64,000 bases of DNA, taken from contig DDKB01000013.1 of NCBI GenBank assembly GCA_002339675.1, forward strand, positions 124,001 through 188,000, in the 5' to 3' direction. Made by a program: the position numbers and the translations under genes. Within the stretch, counting starts at the first letter, position 1. Each line of letters begins with the position of its first letter. The notes under the pieces were generated by a model. That model had not been told where the DNA came from. It ran no database searches and was given only the letters and a program-made list of their open reading frames with translations. Below are positions 42,928 to 51,538 of the stretch, piece after piece. The stretch is from Stutzerimonas stutzeri (lineage in GTDB: Bacteria > Pseudomonadota > Gammaproteobacteria > Pseudomonadales > Pseudomonadaceae).

Positions 42928-43232
42928 CAGTCTTCTTCGTCCTTGAGCAGGCGGCCGTCGCGCGCGTCCAGTTCCAGTTCGCGCGCGACGCCATCGGCGG
43001 TGAGCAATTCGATTTCGTACACGTAACGGTCATCCTCTTCTTCGAGCTCCGCCTCCAGCAGCCGCGCGCCGGGGTAGCGCGCCAGGGCCGGCTGCAGCAG
43101 ATTCTCCAGCGGCAGGATCAGGCCCTCGCGGCGCAGCCGCAGGGCCTCGTCCTGGTCCAGGTCACGGCTCGCCGCCGGGGTGGCGGCGAGCAGCAGGGCC
43201 AGTGGCGCAGTGAAGAGGAGGGCGCGCTTCAT
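42927..43232 (-). CDS. PepSY-domain periplasmic protein, copy 2
   Basis: This 101-residue protein has a signal peptide (MKRALLFTAPLALLLAATPAAS) and a PepSY-type domain: DEALRLRREGLILPLENLL, then LEEEDDRYVYEIELLTADG and ELDARDGRLLKDEED. PepSY proteins often occur with two-component systems and are thought to inhibit proteases or bind signals. It overlaps both neighbours by a single base. It is a paralogue of the next gene. Confidence 0.88.
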   Translation of the reverse strand: MKRALLFTAPLALLLAATPAASRDLDQDEALRLRREGLILPLENLLQPALARYPGARLLEAELEEEDDRYVYEIELLTADGVARELELDARDGRLLKDEED

Positions 43233-43540
43233 TAGTCGTCCTGATGATCCTTGAGTACTTCGCCGGTCTTGGCGTCGAGTTCCAGGTCCCATTGCACACC
43301 CTTGTCGTCGCGCAATTCAACCTGATAGATGTGGCGGCCGTATTCCTCTTCCAGTTCGGTCTCCTCGACCTTGGCGCCGGGGTGCTTGGCCAGCGCCGCT
43401 TCGTTGAGCTTTTCGAACGACTGGATGGTGCCGGCGTCGCGCAGTTTCAAGGCTTCATCCGGGCCCAGGTCGCGGGCCGTGGCGAGGTTGGCGCCCAGGG
43501 TCAGGGTGGCGGCGGTGATCAGGGTAGTCAGTGTTTTCAT
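43232..43540 (-). CDS. PepSY-domain periplasmic protein, copy 1
   Basis: This 102-residue exported protein has a signal peptide (MKTLTTLITAATLTLGANLATA) and the same plan as copy 2: DEALKLRDAGTIQSFEKLN, EEEYGRHIYQVELRD, and ELDAKTGEVLKDHQDD. The two copies clearly arose by tandem duplication. It is the first gene of the PepSY-PepSY-regulator-kinase operon, whose promoter would lie in the 149-bp gap to the CusF-like gene. Confidence 0.88.
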   Translation of the reverse strand: MKTLTTLITAATLTLGANLATARDLGPDEALKLRDAGTIQSFEKLNEAALAKHPGAKVEETELEEEYGRHIYQVELRDDKGVQWDLELDAKTGEVLKDHQDD

Positions 43541-43689
43541 CGTTTGATTTCCTCAGTGGGTTTCGACGATTCACAGGCTACCGGTGCTGGCTTACACGAA
43601 ACTGAATCGGCCGGGCCGACAACGCTGCAGCAAAGCCGGTGGCGCGGCGGTCCAATGCGCGTACGTCCACCTGTTGCAGGAGGTCTTTC

Positions 43690-44049
43690 ATGAAAGCGCT
43701 TCCCATCCTCGCGCTCGGCCTGGCGCTGCTGGCACCGGTCGCGCCGGCGCAGGACCTGCTCAAGCCCGGCGAGCCGACCTCGACACCGGAGATCGACGCG
43801 GGCCCCGCCACCGACGTGGTATCGGAACCGGTCATGCGCGCCGAGGGCACCATCCAATCCCTGGACCGGGACGGCGGCACGGTGACCATCGCCCACGGCC
43901 CGATCCCGACCCTGGGATGGCCGGCGGCGACGATGGCGTTCCAGGCCCGGCGCGAACAGCTCGAAGAGCTCAAAACGGGTGACAGGGTCAGGTTCACCTT
44001 CCAGAGCGAGGGCGACGAGGCGGCGTTGGTGTCGATCGACAGGCGCTGA
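43690..44049 (+). CDS. CusF-like periplasmic metal-binding protein
   Basis: This 119-residue protein has a signal peptide (MKALPILALGLALLAPVAPA) and a CusF-type barrel: GTIQSLDRDGGTVTIAHGPI and LGWPAATMAF. In CusF, copper/silver is bound by His36, Trp44, Met47 and Met49. Here His69, Trp77 and Met82 are kept, but the first Met position is Ala80. The ribosome binding site CAGGAGG precedes the ATG. It is divergent from the PepSY/two-component operon, which may respond to metal. No CusABC efflux genes are adjacent. Confidence 0.82.
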   Translation: MKALPILALGLALLAPVAPAQDLLKPGEPTSTPEIDAGPATDVVSEPVMRAEGTIQSLDRDGGTVTIAHGPIPTLGWPAATMAFQARREQLEELKTGDRVRFTFQSEGDEAALVSIDRR

Positions 44050-44060
44050 GGGACGCGCGC

Positions 44061-45719
44061 CTAGAGTTCGCCGCGGGCCGCCAGCGTGCGGATGCGATCG
44101 GCCGTTCGGCAGGCGATCGCCTGGATGGTCAGCGAGGGGTTGACCCCGCCCGAGGTGGGGAACACCGAACCGTCGCAGATCCACAGATTGGGGATGTCCC
44201 AGCTGCGGCAATCGGCATCGACCACGCTGGTCGCCGGGTCACGGCCCATGCGGGCCGTGCCCATCAGGTGCGCGGTGCCGGCCGCTTCGTTCCAGATGTT
44301 GCGCGCGCCGATGCCGTCCAGGCCGCGGCGCATGAAATCGACGGCGTGGTCGACCAATCTGCGGTCGTTGTCACACATCGACCAAGTCACACGCGCGATT
44401 GGCAGGCCGTATTGATCCTTTTCCTCAGTCAGGGTGACGCGATTGCGGGATTGCGGCTGGGTTTCGCCGACGATCTTCAGGCCCACCTGGTGGTTGTACT
44501 TCTGCATCTCGTCGATCAGCGCCTGGCCCCACAACCCACGATTACCGGTCTGGGTCGCGGCCCAGGCGGCCGGCAGCGGGCCCTGGCTCATGAAGGCGTA
44601 GCCGCCGTGGAAATCCTTGCCGCGGTCTTCGTAGTTCCAGTGCTCGCACACCGCCAGCGACGGCGGGCCCTTGTACCAGCGGATCTCCTCATCGACCTCG
44701 CCCCAGACCGCCTGATTGGTGTGCGCCATCAGATGGGTGCCGACCAGCCCGGAGCTGTTGGCCAGGCCGTCCGGGTAGCGGGCGTTGGCCGAGTTGAGCA
44801 ACAAGCGCGGCGTTTCGATGGCGTAACCGGCGACCACCACATGGCGTGCTCGCTGAAAGCGCCATTGGCCGTCGCGGTGGTAGTGCACACCGCTGACCAG
44901 GCCATCGTCGCCCGTTTCGATGCGGCCGACCATGGCCAGATCGCGAATCTCCGCGCCGGCGGCCAGCGCCCGCGGGATCCAGGTGTTGAGCACGCTCTGC
45001 TTGGCGTTGGTCGAGCAACCGGTGACGCAGAAGCCGCGGTAGACGCACGGTGGTGCGTTATCCCGCGGCGCCGAGAGAGTGGCCAGCGGTGTCGGTGACC
45101 AGGCCACGCCCATGGCTTCGCAGGCCCTGGCCAGCGCCAGGCCGGAGGCGTTCACCTCATGCTGGCGATAGGGGTAGCGGGGGCGTTTCGGCCCCCAGGG
45201 GTAGCGCACCGGGCCGGATATCTTCAGCGCTTGCTCGACTTCTTCGTAGTAGCGCCACATCTCCTGCCAGTCCAGCGGCCAGTCGAAGCCGTAGCCGAGC
45301 CGCGAGCGCGCCATGAACCACTCGGGGCGCATGCGCAGCGAGACCATGGCGAAGTGCACCGTGCTGCCGCCGACCGCCTTGCCGCTGTTGTTGGTGCCGA
45401 GCTTGAGCGGGTTGTCGCCGTCGCACAGGCGTTCGTCGGTCCAGAAGAGTTTCTCCTGGTGCGCTTCGTCCGAGGCGAACTCTTCCAGTGGTCGCCACCA
45501 GGCACCGGCGTCGAAGGCGACCACCGAGAAGCCGGCCTCGGCCAGCTTGCAGGCCAGCGTTCCGCCGCCGGCACCGGTGCCGACGATGGCGAAATCCACC
45601 GGTTCGTTTTCCGGGTACTCGCGCATCGGCACCCAGCCGCCGCGGTGGAACACGTCCGGCGCACGGCCGTTGACCCCGCGCGGGTGGTGCAGGGCATCGA
45701 GCAGGCGATCAGCGGACAT
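44061..45719 (-). CDS. GMC family oxidoreductase
   Basis: This 552-residue flavoprotein is like the large subunit of membrane gluconate/sugar dehydrogenases. The FAD-binding motif is IVGTGAGGGTLACKLAEAG near residue 45. The C-terminal GMC region has GTAHLMGTARMG and VFPTSGGVNPSLTIQA. A cysteine-rich stretch (CVYRGFCVTGC) near residue 230 is typical of this subgroup. No signal peptide is seen. It overlaps the subunit-3-like gene by 11 nt. The substrate is probably an alcohol or sugar derivative, inferred from the family. Confidence 0.9.
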   Translation of the reverse strand: MSADRLLDALHHPRGVNGRAPDVFHRGGWVPMREYPENEPVDFAIVGTGAGGGTLACKLAEAGFSVVAFDAGAWWRPLEEFASDEAHQEKLFWTDERLCDGDNPLKLGTNNSGKAVGGSTVHFAMVSLRMRPEWFMARSRLGYGFDWPLDWQEMWRYYEEVEQALKISGPVRYPWGPKRPRYPYRQHEVNASGLALARACEAMGVAWSPTPLATLSAPRDNAPPCVYRGFCVTGCSTNAKQSVLNTWIPRALAAGAEIRDLAMVGRIETGDDGLVSGVHYHRDGQWRFQRARHVVVAGYAIETPRLLLNSANARYPDGLANSSGLVGTHLMAHTNQAVWGEVDEEIRWYKGPPSLAVCEHWNYEDRGKDFHGGYAFMSQGPLPAAWAATQTGNRGLWGQALIDEMQKYNHQVGLKIVGETQPQSRNRVTLTEEKDQYGLPIARVTWSMCDNDRRLVDHAVDFMRRGLDGIGARNIWNEAAGTAHLMGTARMGRDPATSVVDADCRSWDIPNLWICDGSVFPTSGGVNPSLTIQAIACRTADRIRTLAARGEL

Positions 45720-46353
45720 GACGGTTCAGCTCCCGGGCACGGGCTTCGTCGCCGACATGGGCTTCGGCGGCTTCCCAGCTGTCGCGGCTGTCTTCGGCCA
45801 GGCGCACATAGCCGCGCGGGCTGGCCGGGCCACCGAAGCCGAGCTCGTTCCACGCCGTCGGGTGGCTGTAGTAGGCGGCGCTGAGGTCATGCACCACGCG
45901 GTGGCTGAAAAAGGCGGCCGCTGGCATGCCCTGCCAGGCGTCGCTTTTCAGCTCGTCGCGCTGCATGGCGCTGATCAGGTCGTCCTGAGCCTGCGGCGGC
46001 AGGTCGGCGAAGGGAAGCTGGTGGCGCTGGTGCGCTTCGCTGTCGAGCGCGTCCAGGCCAAGGGTCCAGGCCTGCTGCAACGGCGGTAGCCGTGCGTCGC
46101 GGTAGCCGTCACCGCGGTTGTCGCCGACTTTCATCTGCACCAGCGCAGCGACCGGGATCGGCGGTCGATCGGTCGGTTGCGGCACGATGCGCGCGCAAAG
46201 CGCCTGCAAGGTGCGCAGTTGGGCGGGGCTGAAGAATGCGGCCTCGCGCGGCACGGCCAGCCGACGGTCCACGACCTGCCGGCTCGGTTCGTTCCACGAT
46301 GGCCCCTGGCGTTTGCGCAGCACATCGTAGTCGGGGTAACGCTTGCTCATCAT
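45709..46353 (-). CDS. Gluconate 2-dehydrogenase subunit 3 family protein
   Basis: This 214-residue protein resembles the small subunit of GMC-type membrane dehydrogenases. FFSPAQLRTLQALCARIVP and VRLAEDSRDSWEA support this. Such subunits usually carry a Tat signal, but none is seen here, nor in the GMC subunit. The start was set at 46353 because this ATGATG overlaps the stop of the upstream membrane-protein gene; 46350 and 46362 are alternatives. Confidence 0.8.
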   Translation of the reverse strand: MMSKRYPDYDVLRKRQGPSWNEPSRQVVDRRLAVPREAAFFSPAQLRTLQALCARIVPQPTDRPPIPVAALVQMKVGDNRGDGYRDARLPPLQQAWTLGLDALDSEAHQRHQLPFADLPPQAQDDLISAMQRDELKSDAWQGMPAAAFFSHRVVHDLSAAYYSHPTAWNELGFGGPASPRGYVRLAEDSRDSWEAAEAHVGDEARARELNRHVR

Positions 46354-47321
46354 TTCCACCATCGGTATTGCGCCAGTTCTTTTTCCTCATCCAGTAGCGA
46401 ATGGGCCGCCAACCCGGCCAGCGCCAGGCCGGTGAAACTCGGCGGGGCCGGCAGCGGCGGGCCGGCCTGCAGGTTCTGGCGCCAGTTGCGCCAGCCGCCG
46501 TTGTTACGGGCGATACCCAGGGCATGGAAGCCCGCGCCGGCGAACGCCATGAACGCGGTGAAGCGCAGCACCAGGCGCGACAGCCAGCGCAGCCGTTGGC
46601 GCCGTGGGCTGGCCAGCGCACTGGCCGCCAGCAGGCCGGCAGCGAGCGGTGGCGCAGTGACCGGCAGGTACATGGCCGGGTTCTGGAAGGAACCACGGAA
46701 GTGCAGCAGGCCGGCCTCGGCGCTGGTGCCGAGCAGGCCGCCGGCAGCCATCAGCGCGACCGACCGGCCCGCCGGCAGGCCGAACACGCGTGGCTCGCGA
46801 TCGCCGCTGGCATTGCGCAGGCGCTCGGCGTAATAGCCGAGCAGGCCGGACAGCACCAGCGCCGACGGCGCGCCGAGCGGTGCGGCGTAGAACAGGTTGC
46901 TCCAGCCCAGGCCGCCAGGCCGTTTGCTGACGTTGTGGAGGTGAAACCCGGTGCCCACCAGGCCCGTCAGCCCGGCGATCAGGTAGATCGGGTCACGTAC
47001 CTTGTGCGCCACGGCCTTGCGGTCCTGCTGGCCGTGCCCGCTGGCCAGCAGCGACAGTGTCGAGACGACCAGCGGCGTGTACATGGCGCGATTCTGGAAG
47101 TCGCCGCGGTAGTGCTCCAGCGCGCTGTCCAGCGCCACCGATGTGGCCAGCAGGCCGGCGCCACGGTTCAGCGAGCGCGCCGCATCGACCATGGTGCCGG
47201 CGCTGGGGCTGAACAGCAGGCCGCGGCCGCGTTTTTCGTGGCGTTGCCAGGTCAGGGCGGCGAGGCCGAGCGCAGTCGTCGTGCCGGCGGCCAATAGCCT
47301 GAGCTGGATGCGTGAAACCAT
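46350..47321 (-). CDS. Membrane protein with internal duplication, GMC operon
   Basis: This 323-residue protein has about six to eight hydrophobic segments and no family I recognise. It contains two related halves: YRGDFQNRAMYTP (71-83) matches FRGSFQNPAMYLP (208-220), and GTGFHLHNVSKRPGG (123-137) matches GAGFHALGIARNNGG (262-276). The spacing of 137-139 residues is constant. It is first in a coupled run with the subunit-3-like and GMC genes, so it may anchor the dehydrogenase and pass electrons to quinone. The conserved His residues (GFH, LHF/LEHY) could be cofactor ligands; that is speculation. Confidence 0.8.
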   Translation of the reverse strand: MVSRIQLRLLAAGTTTALGLAALTWQRHEKRGRGLLFSPSAGTMVDAARSLNRGAGLLATSVALDSALEHYRGDFQNRAMYTPLVVSTLSLLASGHGQQDRKAVAHKVRDPIYLIAGLTGLVGTGFHLHNVSKRPGGLGWSNLFYAAPLGAPSALVLSGLLGYYAERLRNASGDREPRVFGLPAGRSVALMAAGGLLGTSAEAGLLHFRGSFQNPAMYLPVTAPPLAAGLLAASALASPRRQRLRWLSRLVLRFTAFMAFAGAGFHALGIARNNGGWRNWRQNLQAGPPLPAPPSFTGLALAGLAAHSLLDEEKELAQYRWWK

Positions 47322-47420
47322 AGGTCCTCCGTTAACAGGCCATGAAGTCCACCTGCGTTGGCAATCGCTCGTGAAGCCAGGTTCGCCGCGCCTGCCTCGC
47401 TTGCGGTGCGCGACAGCCTG

Positions 47421-48533
47421 TCAGATCGCGTAGCGGCGGGCGTCCGCCTCGCGCAGCCGCAGGCCATGCCCAGCGCGCGTGAGGTCCGGCGTCACCGCGC
47501 CGTTTTTCAATTGCGGCGCGCCGTCGAACAGCAGGGTCTCCAGCCGCACGTGATCGTGAAACCATTCCTGATGGCGAAAACGCGGCGCCGCACAGCAGGC
47601 GTGCAGGTGCAGGGCCGGTGCGCAATGCGCCGAAAGATCGAGGTGAAACGCCTCGCACAGCGCCGCAGCCTGGAGGAAGCCGGTCACACCGCCGCAACGG
47701 GTGAGATCGGCCTGCAACACGTCTACCGCGCGGTGCTCGACGAACCGGCGAAAGTCATCCGGCGTATAGGCGTATTCGCCCGCGGCCACGTCCATCGCCT
47801 GACCGCTGGCACCGATGGCGTCGCGTACCTGGCGCAACCCCGGCAGGTCGTCGGAGCTGACCGGCTCTTCGAACCAGCCCACGCGCTGCTCGGCAATTTG
47901 GTGGGCAAAGGCGATGGCGCTGCGTGGCGTGTGCGCGCCGTTGGCATCGATGAACAGCCCGGCCGCCTCGCCGATGGCGTCACGGGCGGCCCGCACCCGT
48001 TCGGCATCGCGCGGCGCATCGGCACCGACCTTCATCTTCACCCAGCGGCAACCGTCTTCCTGGACCCAGCGGCCAAGCTGTTCGCGCAGGCGCGCATCGT
48101 CATAGCTGGTGAAACCGCCGCTGCCGTAGACGGCGACATGCTCGCGACGCACGCCGAGCAGCTGCGCCAATGGCAGGCCGAGCAAGCGCGCCTTGAGGTC
48201 CCAGAGAGCGCAATCAACGGCCGAAATCGCACAGGCCGCCAGCCCCGAGCGGCCGAGGTTGCGCACGCTGGCCCAGAGCCGCGCGTTGGTTCGGCCGATG
48301 GCGAACGCGTCCGCCTCGATGAGCAGGTCGCGAAAATGCCCCTCGATCAGCCGCACCAGCGAGGCGTCGGCATAGGTGTAGCCGAGGCCCGTCTGGTCGC
48401 CGGCATCCAGCTCGACGACGACCAGCGTGGTGGCATCCCAGGCGAAGGTACCGTCTGCTTCGGGCGCATCGGTCGGGACGCGATAGGCCGCCACCCGCAA
48501 CGCACGGATGGCGGCATCGGGACGATTGCTCAT
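47421..48533 (-). CDS. Enolase-superfamily (mandelate racemase/muconate lactonizing) enzyme
   Basis: This 370-residue enzyme has the MR/MLE layout: capping domain, then barrel. WVKMKVGAD carries the KxK pair, IDANG, WFEEPV and QADLTR carry metal-binding or catalytic acids, and LSAHCAPALHLH follows. The reaction is likely a sugar-acid dehydration or racemisation, but the substrate is unknown. The ATG at 48533 overlaps the stop of the thiamine-diphosphate enzyme gene by 4 nt. The longer open frame to 48947 is rejected. Confidence 0.9.
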   Translation of the reverse strand: MSNRPDAAIRALRVAAYRVPTDAPEADGTFAWDATTLVVVELDAGDQTGLGYTYADASLVRLIEGHFRDLLIEADAFAIGRTNARLWASVRNLGRSGLAACAISAVDCALWDLKARLLGLPLAQLLGVRREHVAVYGSGGFTSYDDARLREQLGRWVQEDGCRWVKMKVGADAPRDAERVRAARDAIGEAAGLFIDANGAHTPRSAIAFAHQIAEQRVGWFEEPVSSDDLPGLRQVRDAIGASGQAMDVAAGEYAYTPDDFRRFVEHRAVDVLQADLTRCGGVTGFLQAAALCEAFHLDLSAHCAPALHLHACCAAPRFRHQEWFHDHVRLETLLFDGAPQLKNGAVTPDLTRAGHGLRLREADARRYAI

Positions 48534-50332
48534 TCCTTGTCTTTGCCCTTGTGCCCCGGCAGGACCTTGCTCAGCACCTGCTTGGCCGATTGCCGGATGA
48601 TGCCCGCCTCGTTCGGGTCGCCATGCATCAGCGTGGTCATGAAATGTTTGGCCTGCTCCAGTTTGATATGCGGCGGCAGCGGCGGTACGTCCGGGTCGGT
48701 CTTGAATTCGATCACTACTGGCCGATCCGCAGCGAAGGCCTGCTCCCACGCGGCGGCAACGCCGTCCTCGCGATCGCAGAAGATGCCCTTGAGGCCAATC
48801 GACTCGGCGAAGCGGTGGTAGGGCACGTCGGGAATATCCTGCGAGGCCGCGAATTTCGGATCGCCCTCCATCACCCGCTGCTCCCAGGTGACCTGGTTGA
48901 GGTCCTCGTTGTTGAAGACGCAGCAGATCCACTGCGGGTTCTGCCACTCCTGCCAGTACTTGGCGACGGTGATCAGCTCGGCCATGTTGTTCATCTGCAT
49001 GGCGCCATCGCCGACCAGCGCCACGACCGGACGATCCGGGTAGGCGAACTTGGCGGCAATGGCATAGGGCACAGCGGCGCCCATCGAGGCCAGTCCACCG
49101 GACAGCGAGCCCATCATGCCGCGGCGCATCTTCACGTCGCGGGCGTACCAGTTGGCGCAGGAGCCCGAATCACTGGTGACGATGGATTGGTCCGGCAGGC
49201 GCGGTGACAGCTCGAACGCGACGCGCTGCGGATTGATCGGGTTGGCCGCGACCAGGGCGCGCTTTTCCAGCAATTCCTCCCAATCCGTGCGCCATTGCTC
49301 GATGCGTTTGCGCCATTTGCGCTCGGTCTTTTCCTCAAGCATGGGCAGCAGCGCGCGCAGGGTTTCGGCCGAGTCGCCCTGCAGGTTCACCTCCATTGGG
49401 TAGCGAATGCTGAGCATGTCGGCCTTGAGGTCGATCTGCACGCCGCGCGCCTGACCTTCTTCGGGCAGGAATTCGGAATAGGGGAAGCCCGAGCCGATCA
49501 TCAGCAGGGTGTCGCACTCGGTCATCAGTTTGTAGCTCGGCTCGGTGCCGAGCAGGCCGATGGAGCCGGTCACCCAGGGCAGATCGTCGGGCACCGCGGC
49601 CTTGCCCAGCAGCGCCTTGGCAACGCCAGCGCCGAGTTTCTCGGCCACGGCGATGACCTCGTCGGTGGCATTCAGCGCGCCGGCGCCCACCAGGATGGCG
49701 ACCTTCTTGCCGGCGTTGAGTACCTCGGCGGCGCGCTGCAGGTCCGCTTCGTAGGGCATCACTTTCGGCCGCGTGTAGCCGATGCCGGAGTGCACCGCGC
49801 CGTGAGAGCGCGGTGGCTCGCTGTACTCGGCTTCCTGCAGGTCGCTGGGCAGAATGAGGGTCGCCACCTTGCGCTCGCCCACCGCGGTACGAATCGCCCG
49901 GTCGATCAGATGACGGACCTGCGCCGGCGCGCTGGCCTGCTCGACGAAGGCGCCGGACACGTCCTTGTACAGCGCCGGCAGGTCGATCTCCTGCTGATAG
50001 TGGCTGCCCAATGCGGTGCGCGATTTCTGCCCGGTGATGGCGAGCACCGGCATGTGGTCCAGGCGCGCGTCGTAGAGGCCGGTGATCAGGTGCGCCGCAC
50101 CGGGGCCGGAGGTGGCGATGCAGACGCCGAGGCCGCCGTTGAACTTGGCATCGGCCGAGGCCATGAACGCGGCCATTTCCTCGTGCCGGGCCTGGATGAA
50201 GCGAATCTTCCCGTCTGCGCGATTGAGCGCGCCGAAGACCCCGTTGATCCCATCGCCGGGATAGCCGTAGATGCGGCGTACGCCCCATTGGTAGAGACGT
50301 TCGATTACGTAGTCACCCACTGTCATAGCCAT
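48530..50332 (-). CDS. Thiamine-diphosphate enzyme, pyruvate oxidase-like
   Basis: This 600-residue enzyme has N-terminal pyrimidine-binding, central and C-terminal PP-binding domains. Glu51 in ARHEEMAAF should activate ThDP. GDGAMQMNNMAEL with FNNEDLNQ gives the ThDP-Mg motif. It resembles pyruvate oxidase/dehydrogenase or a 2-ketoacid decarboxylase. The start at 50332 (MAMTVGDYVIERL) is chosen over a longer frame. It is coupled to the enolase-superfamily gene, so the two may act on successive sugar-acid products. Confidence 0.9.
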   Translation of the reverse strand: MAMTVGDYVIERLYQWGVRRIYGYPGDGINGVFGALNRADGKIRFIQARHEEMAAFMASADAKFNGGLGVCIATSGPGAAHLITGLYDARLDHMPVLAITGQKSRTALGSHYQQEIDLPALYKDVSGAFVEQASAPAQVRHLIDRAIRTAVGERKVATLILPSDLQEAEYSEPPRSHGAVHSGIGYTRPKVMPYEADLQRAAEVLNAGKKVAILVGAGALNATDEVIAVAEKLGAGVAKALLGKAAVPDDLPWVTGSIGLLGTEPSYKLMTECDTLLMIGSGFPYSEFLPEEGQARGVQIDLKADMLSIRYPMEVNLQGDSAETLRALLPMLEEKTERKWRKRIEQWRTDWEELLEKRALVAANPINPQRVAFELSPRLPDQSIVTSDSGSCANWYARDVKMRRGMMGSLSGGLASMGAAVPYAIAAKFAYPDRPVVALVGDGAMQMNNMAELITVAKYWQEWQNPQWICCVFNNEDLNQVTWEQRVMEGDPKFAASQDIPDVPYHRFAESIGLKGIFCDREDGVAAAWEQAFAADRPVVIEFKTDPDVPPLPPHIKLEQAKHFMTTLMHGDPNEAGIIRQSAKQVLSKVLPGHKGKDKE

Positions 50333-50609
50333 GGAAACCTCGCTTGACCTGATGGACCTTTCAGGCAAGGGGAAGGCGCGGAGGCGTCGCACGCAACGCT
50401 GACTTCACGCGCAATGCAAGCGGCCTTCGCGCAGCCCGGAATGCCTGCTCTTCTGGTCTGGACCGGACGAGGGGGGCGAGGGTTTCTCAGTTATTACAAA
50501 AAGTGACGAGCGTAGATGCCGGATCGCGCTTCGCCTGTCCAGGCGCGGGGCGAGCCCGTCGACGCGCTCGGGTATCATGGGCGGCCCGTTCCGCCAGTGC
50601 GATGCCCCG

Positions 50610-51491
50610 ATGAGCCTTCCCGATGCCCGCAGTACGCTGCACCTGCCCCAGGGCGATTGGTCGACCGTGCTCGACTGCCTCTGCGCGCGCTTCCCGGCCA
50701 TCGACCGCGCCACCTGGCTGGACCGCTTCGCCCGGGGCCGCGTACTGAACGCCGAGGGCTTGCCGTTGACGGCCGATCACCCTTACCAGGCCGGCTTGAA
50801 GGTGCACTACTTTCGCGAAGTCCCGGCCGAGAAGCCGATCCCGTTCGAAGCGCAGGTGCTGCACCTGGACGAGCACCTGCTGGTGGCGGACAAGCCGCAT
50901 TTCCTGCCCGTAATGCCGGCCGGCGAGTACGTCAATGAAACCCTGCTGGCGCGGCTGAGCAAGCAGCTGGGCAATCCCGATCTGGTGCCGATTCACCGTA
51001 TCGACCGGCTCACCGCCGGGCTGGTGCTGTTCTCCACCACACCCGCGAGCCGCGGCCGTTATCAGGCGCTGTTCCGCGAGCGCCGGATCGACAAGGTCTA
51101 CGAGGCGATCTGCCCGGCCTTGCCCGATCTGCCATTCCCGCGCACCGAGCGGCTGCACATGATCGACGGCGAGCCGTTCTTCCTGATGAAGCAGGGCGAC
51201 GGCGAACCCAACAGCGAAACCCGCATCGAGGTGCTCGAACGCCGTGGCGAACTCTGGCGCTATGCGCTCTATCCAGTCACCGGGCGCAAGCATCAACTGC
51301 GCCTGCAGATGGCGACGCTCGGCGCGGGCATCTGCAACGACCCCTTCTATCCCGAGCTGATCGAGCGGGCACGGCGTGACCAGGACGACTATGACCGGCC
51401 ACTCAAGCTGCTGGCCCGCGCCCTGCAGTTCGACGACCCGCTGACCGGCGAGCGGCGGCGTTTCGACAGTCGTTTACAGCTGGAGTGGTGA
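50610..51491 (+). CDS. RluA-family pseudouridine synthase
   Basis: This 293-residue enzyme isomerises uridine in rRNA or tRNA. The catalytic Asp132 is in HRIDRLTAGLVLF. VADKPHFLPVMPAG and PVTGRKHQLRLQMATLG are family-typical. The ATG at 50610 fits the start of the fold. Which RNA is modified cannot be told; TruC- and RluC-like relatives exist. It is a single gene, divergent from the thiamine-diphosphate enzyme gene. Confidence 0.9.
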   Translation: MSLPDARSTLHLPQGDWSTVLDCLCARFPAIDRATWLDRFARGRVLNAEGLPLTADHPYQAGLKVHYFREVPAEKPIPFEAQVLHLDEHLLVADKPHFLPVMPAGEYVNETLLARLSKQLGNPDLVPIHRIDRLTAGLVLFSTTPASRGRYQALFRERRIDKVYEAICPALPDLPFPRTERLHMIDGEPFFLMKQGDGEPNSETRIEVLERRGELWRYALYPVTGRKHQLRLQMATLGAGICNDPFYPELIERARRDQDDYDRPLKLLARALQFDDPLTGERRRFDSRLQLEW

Positions 51492-51538
51492 GGCAGCCGT
51501 CCCGGCCGTGGGCGCTCGTCGGCCGCCAGCGAGCCGGT

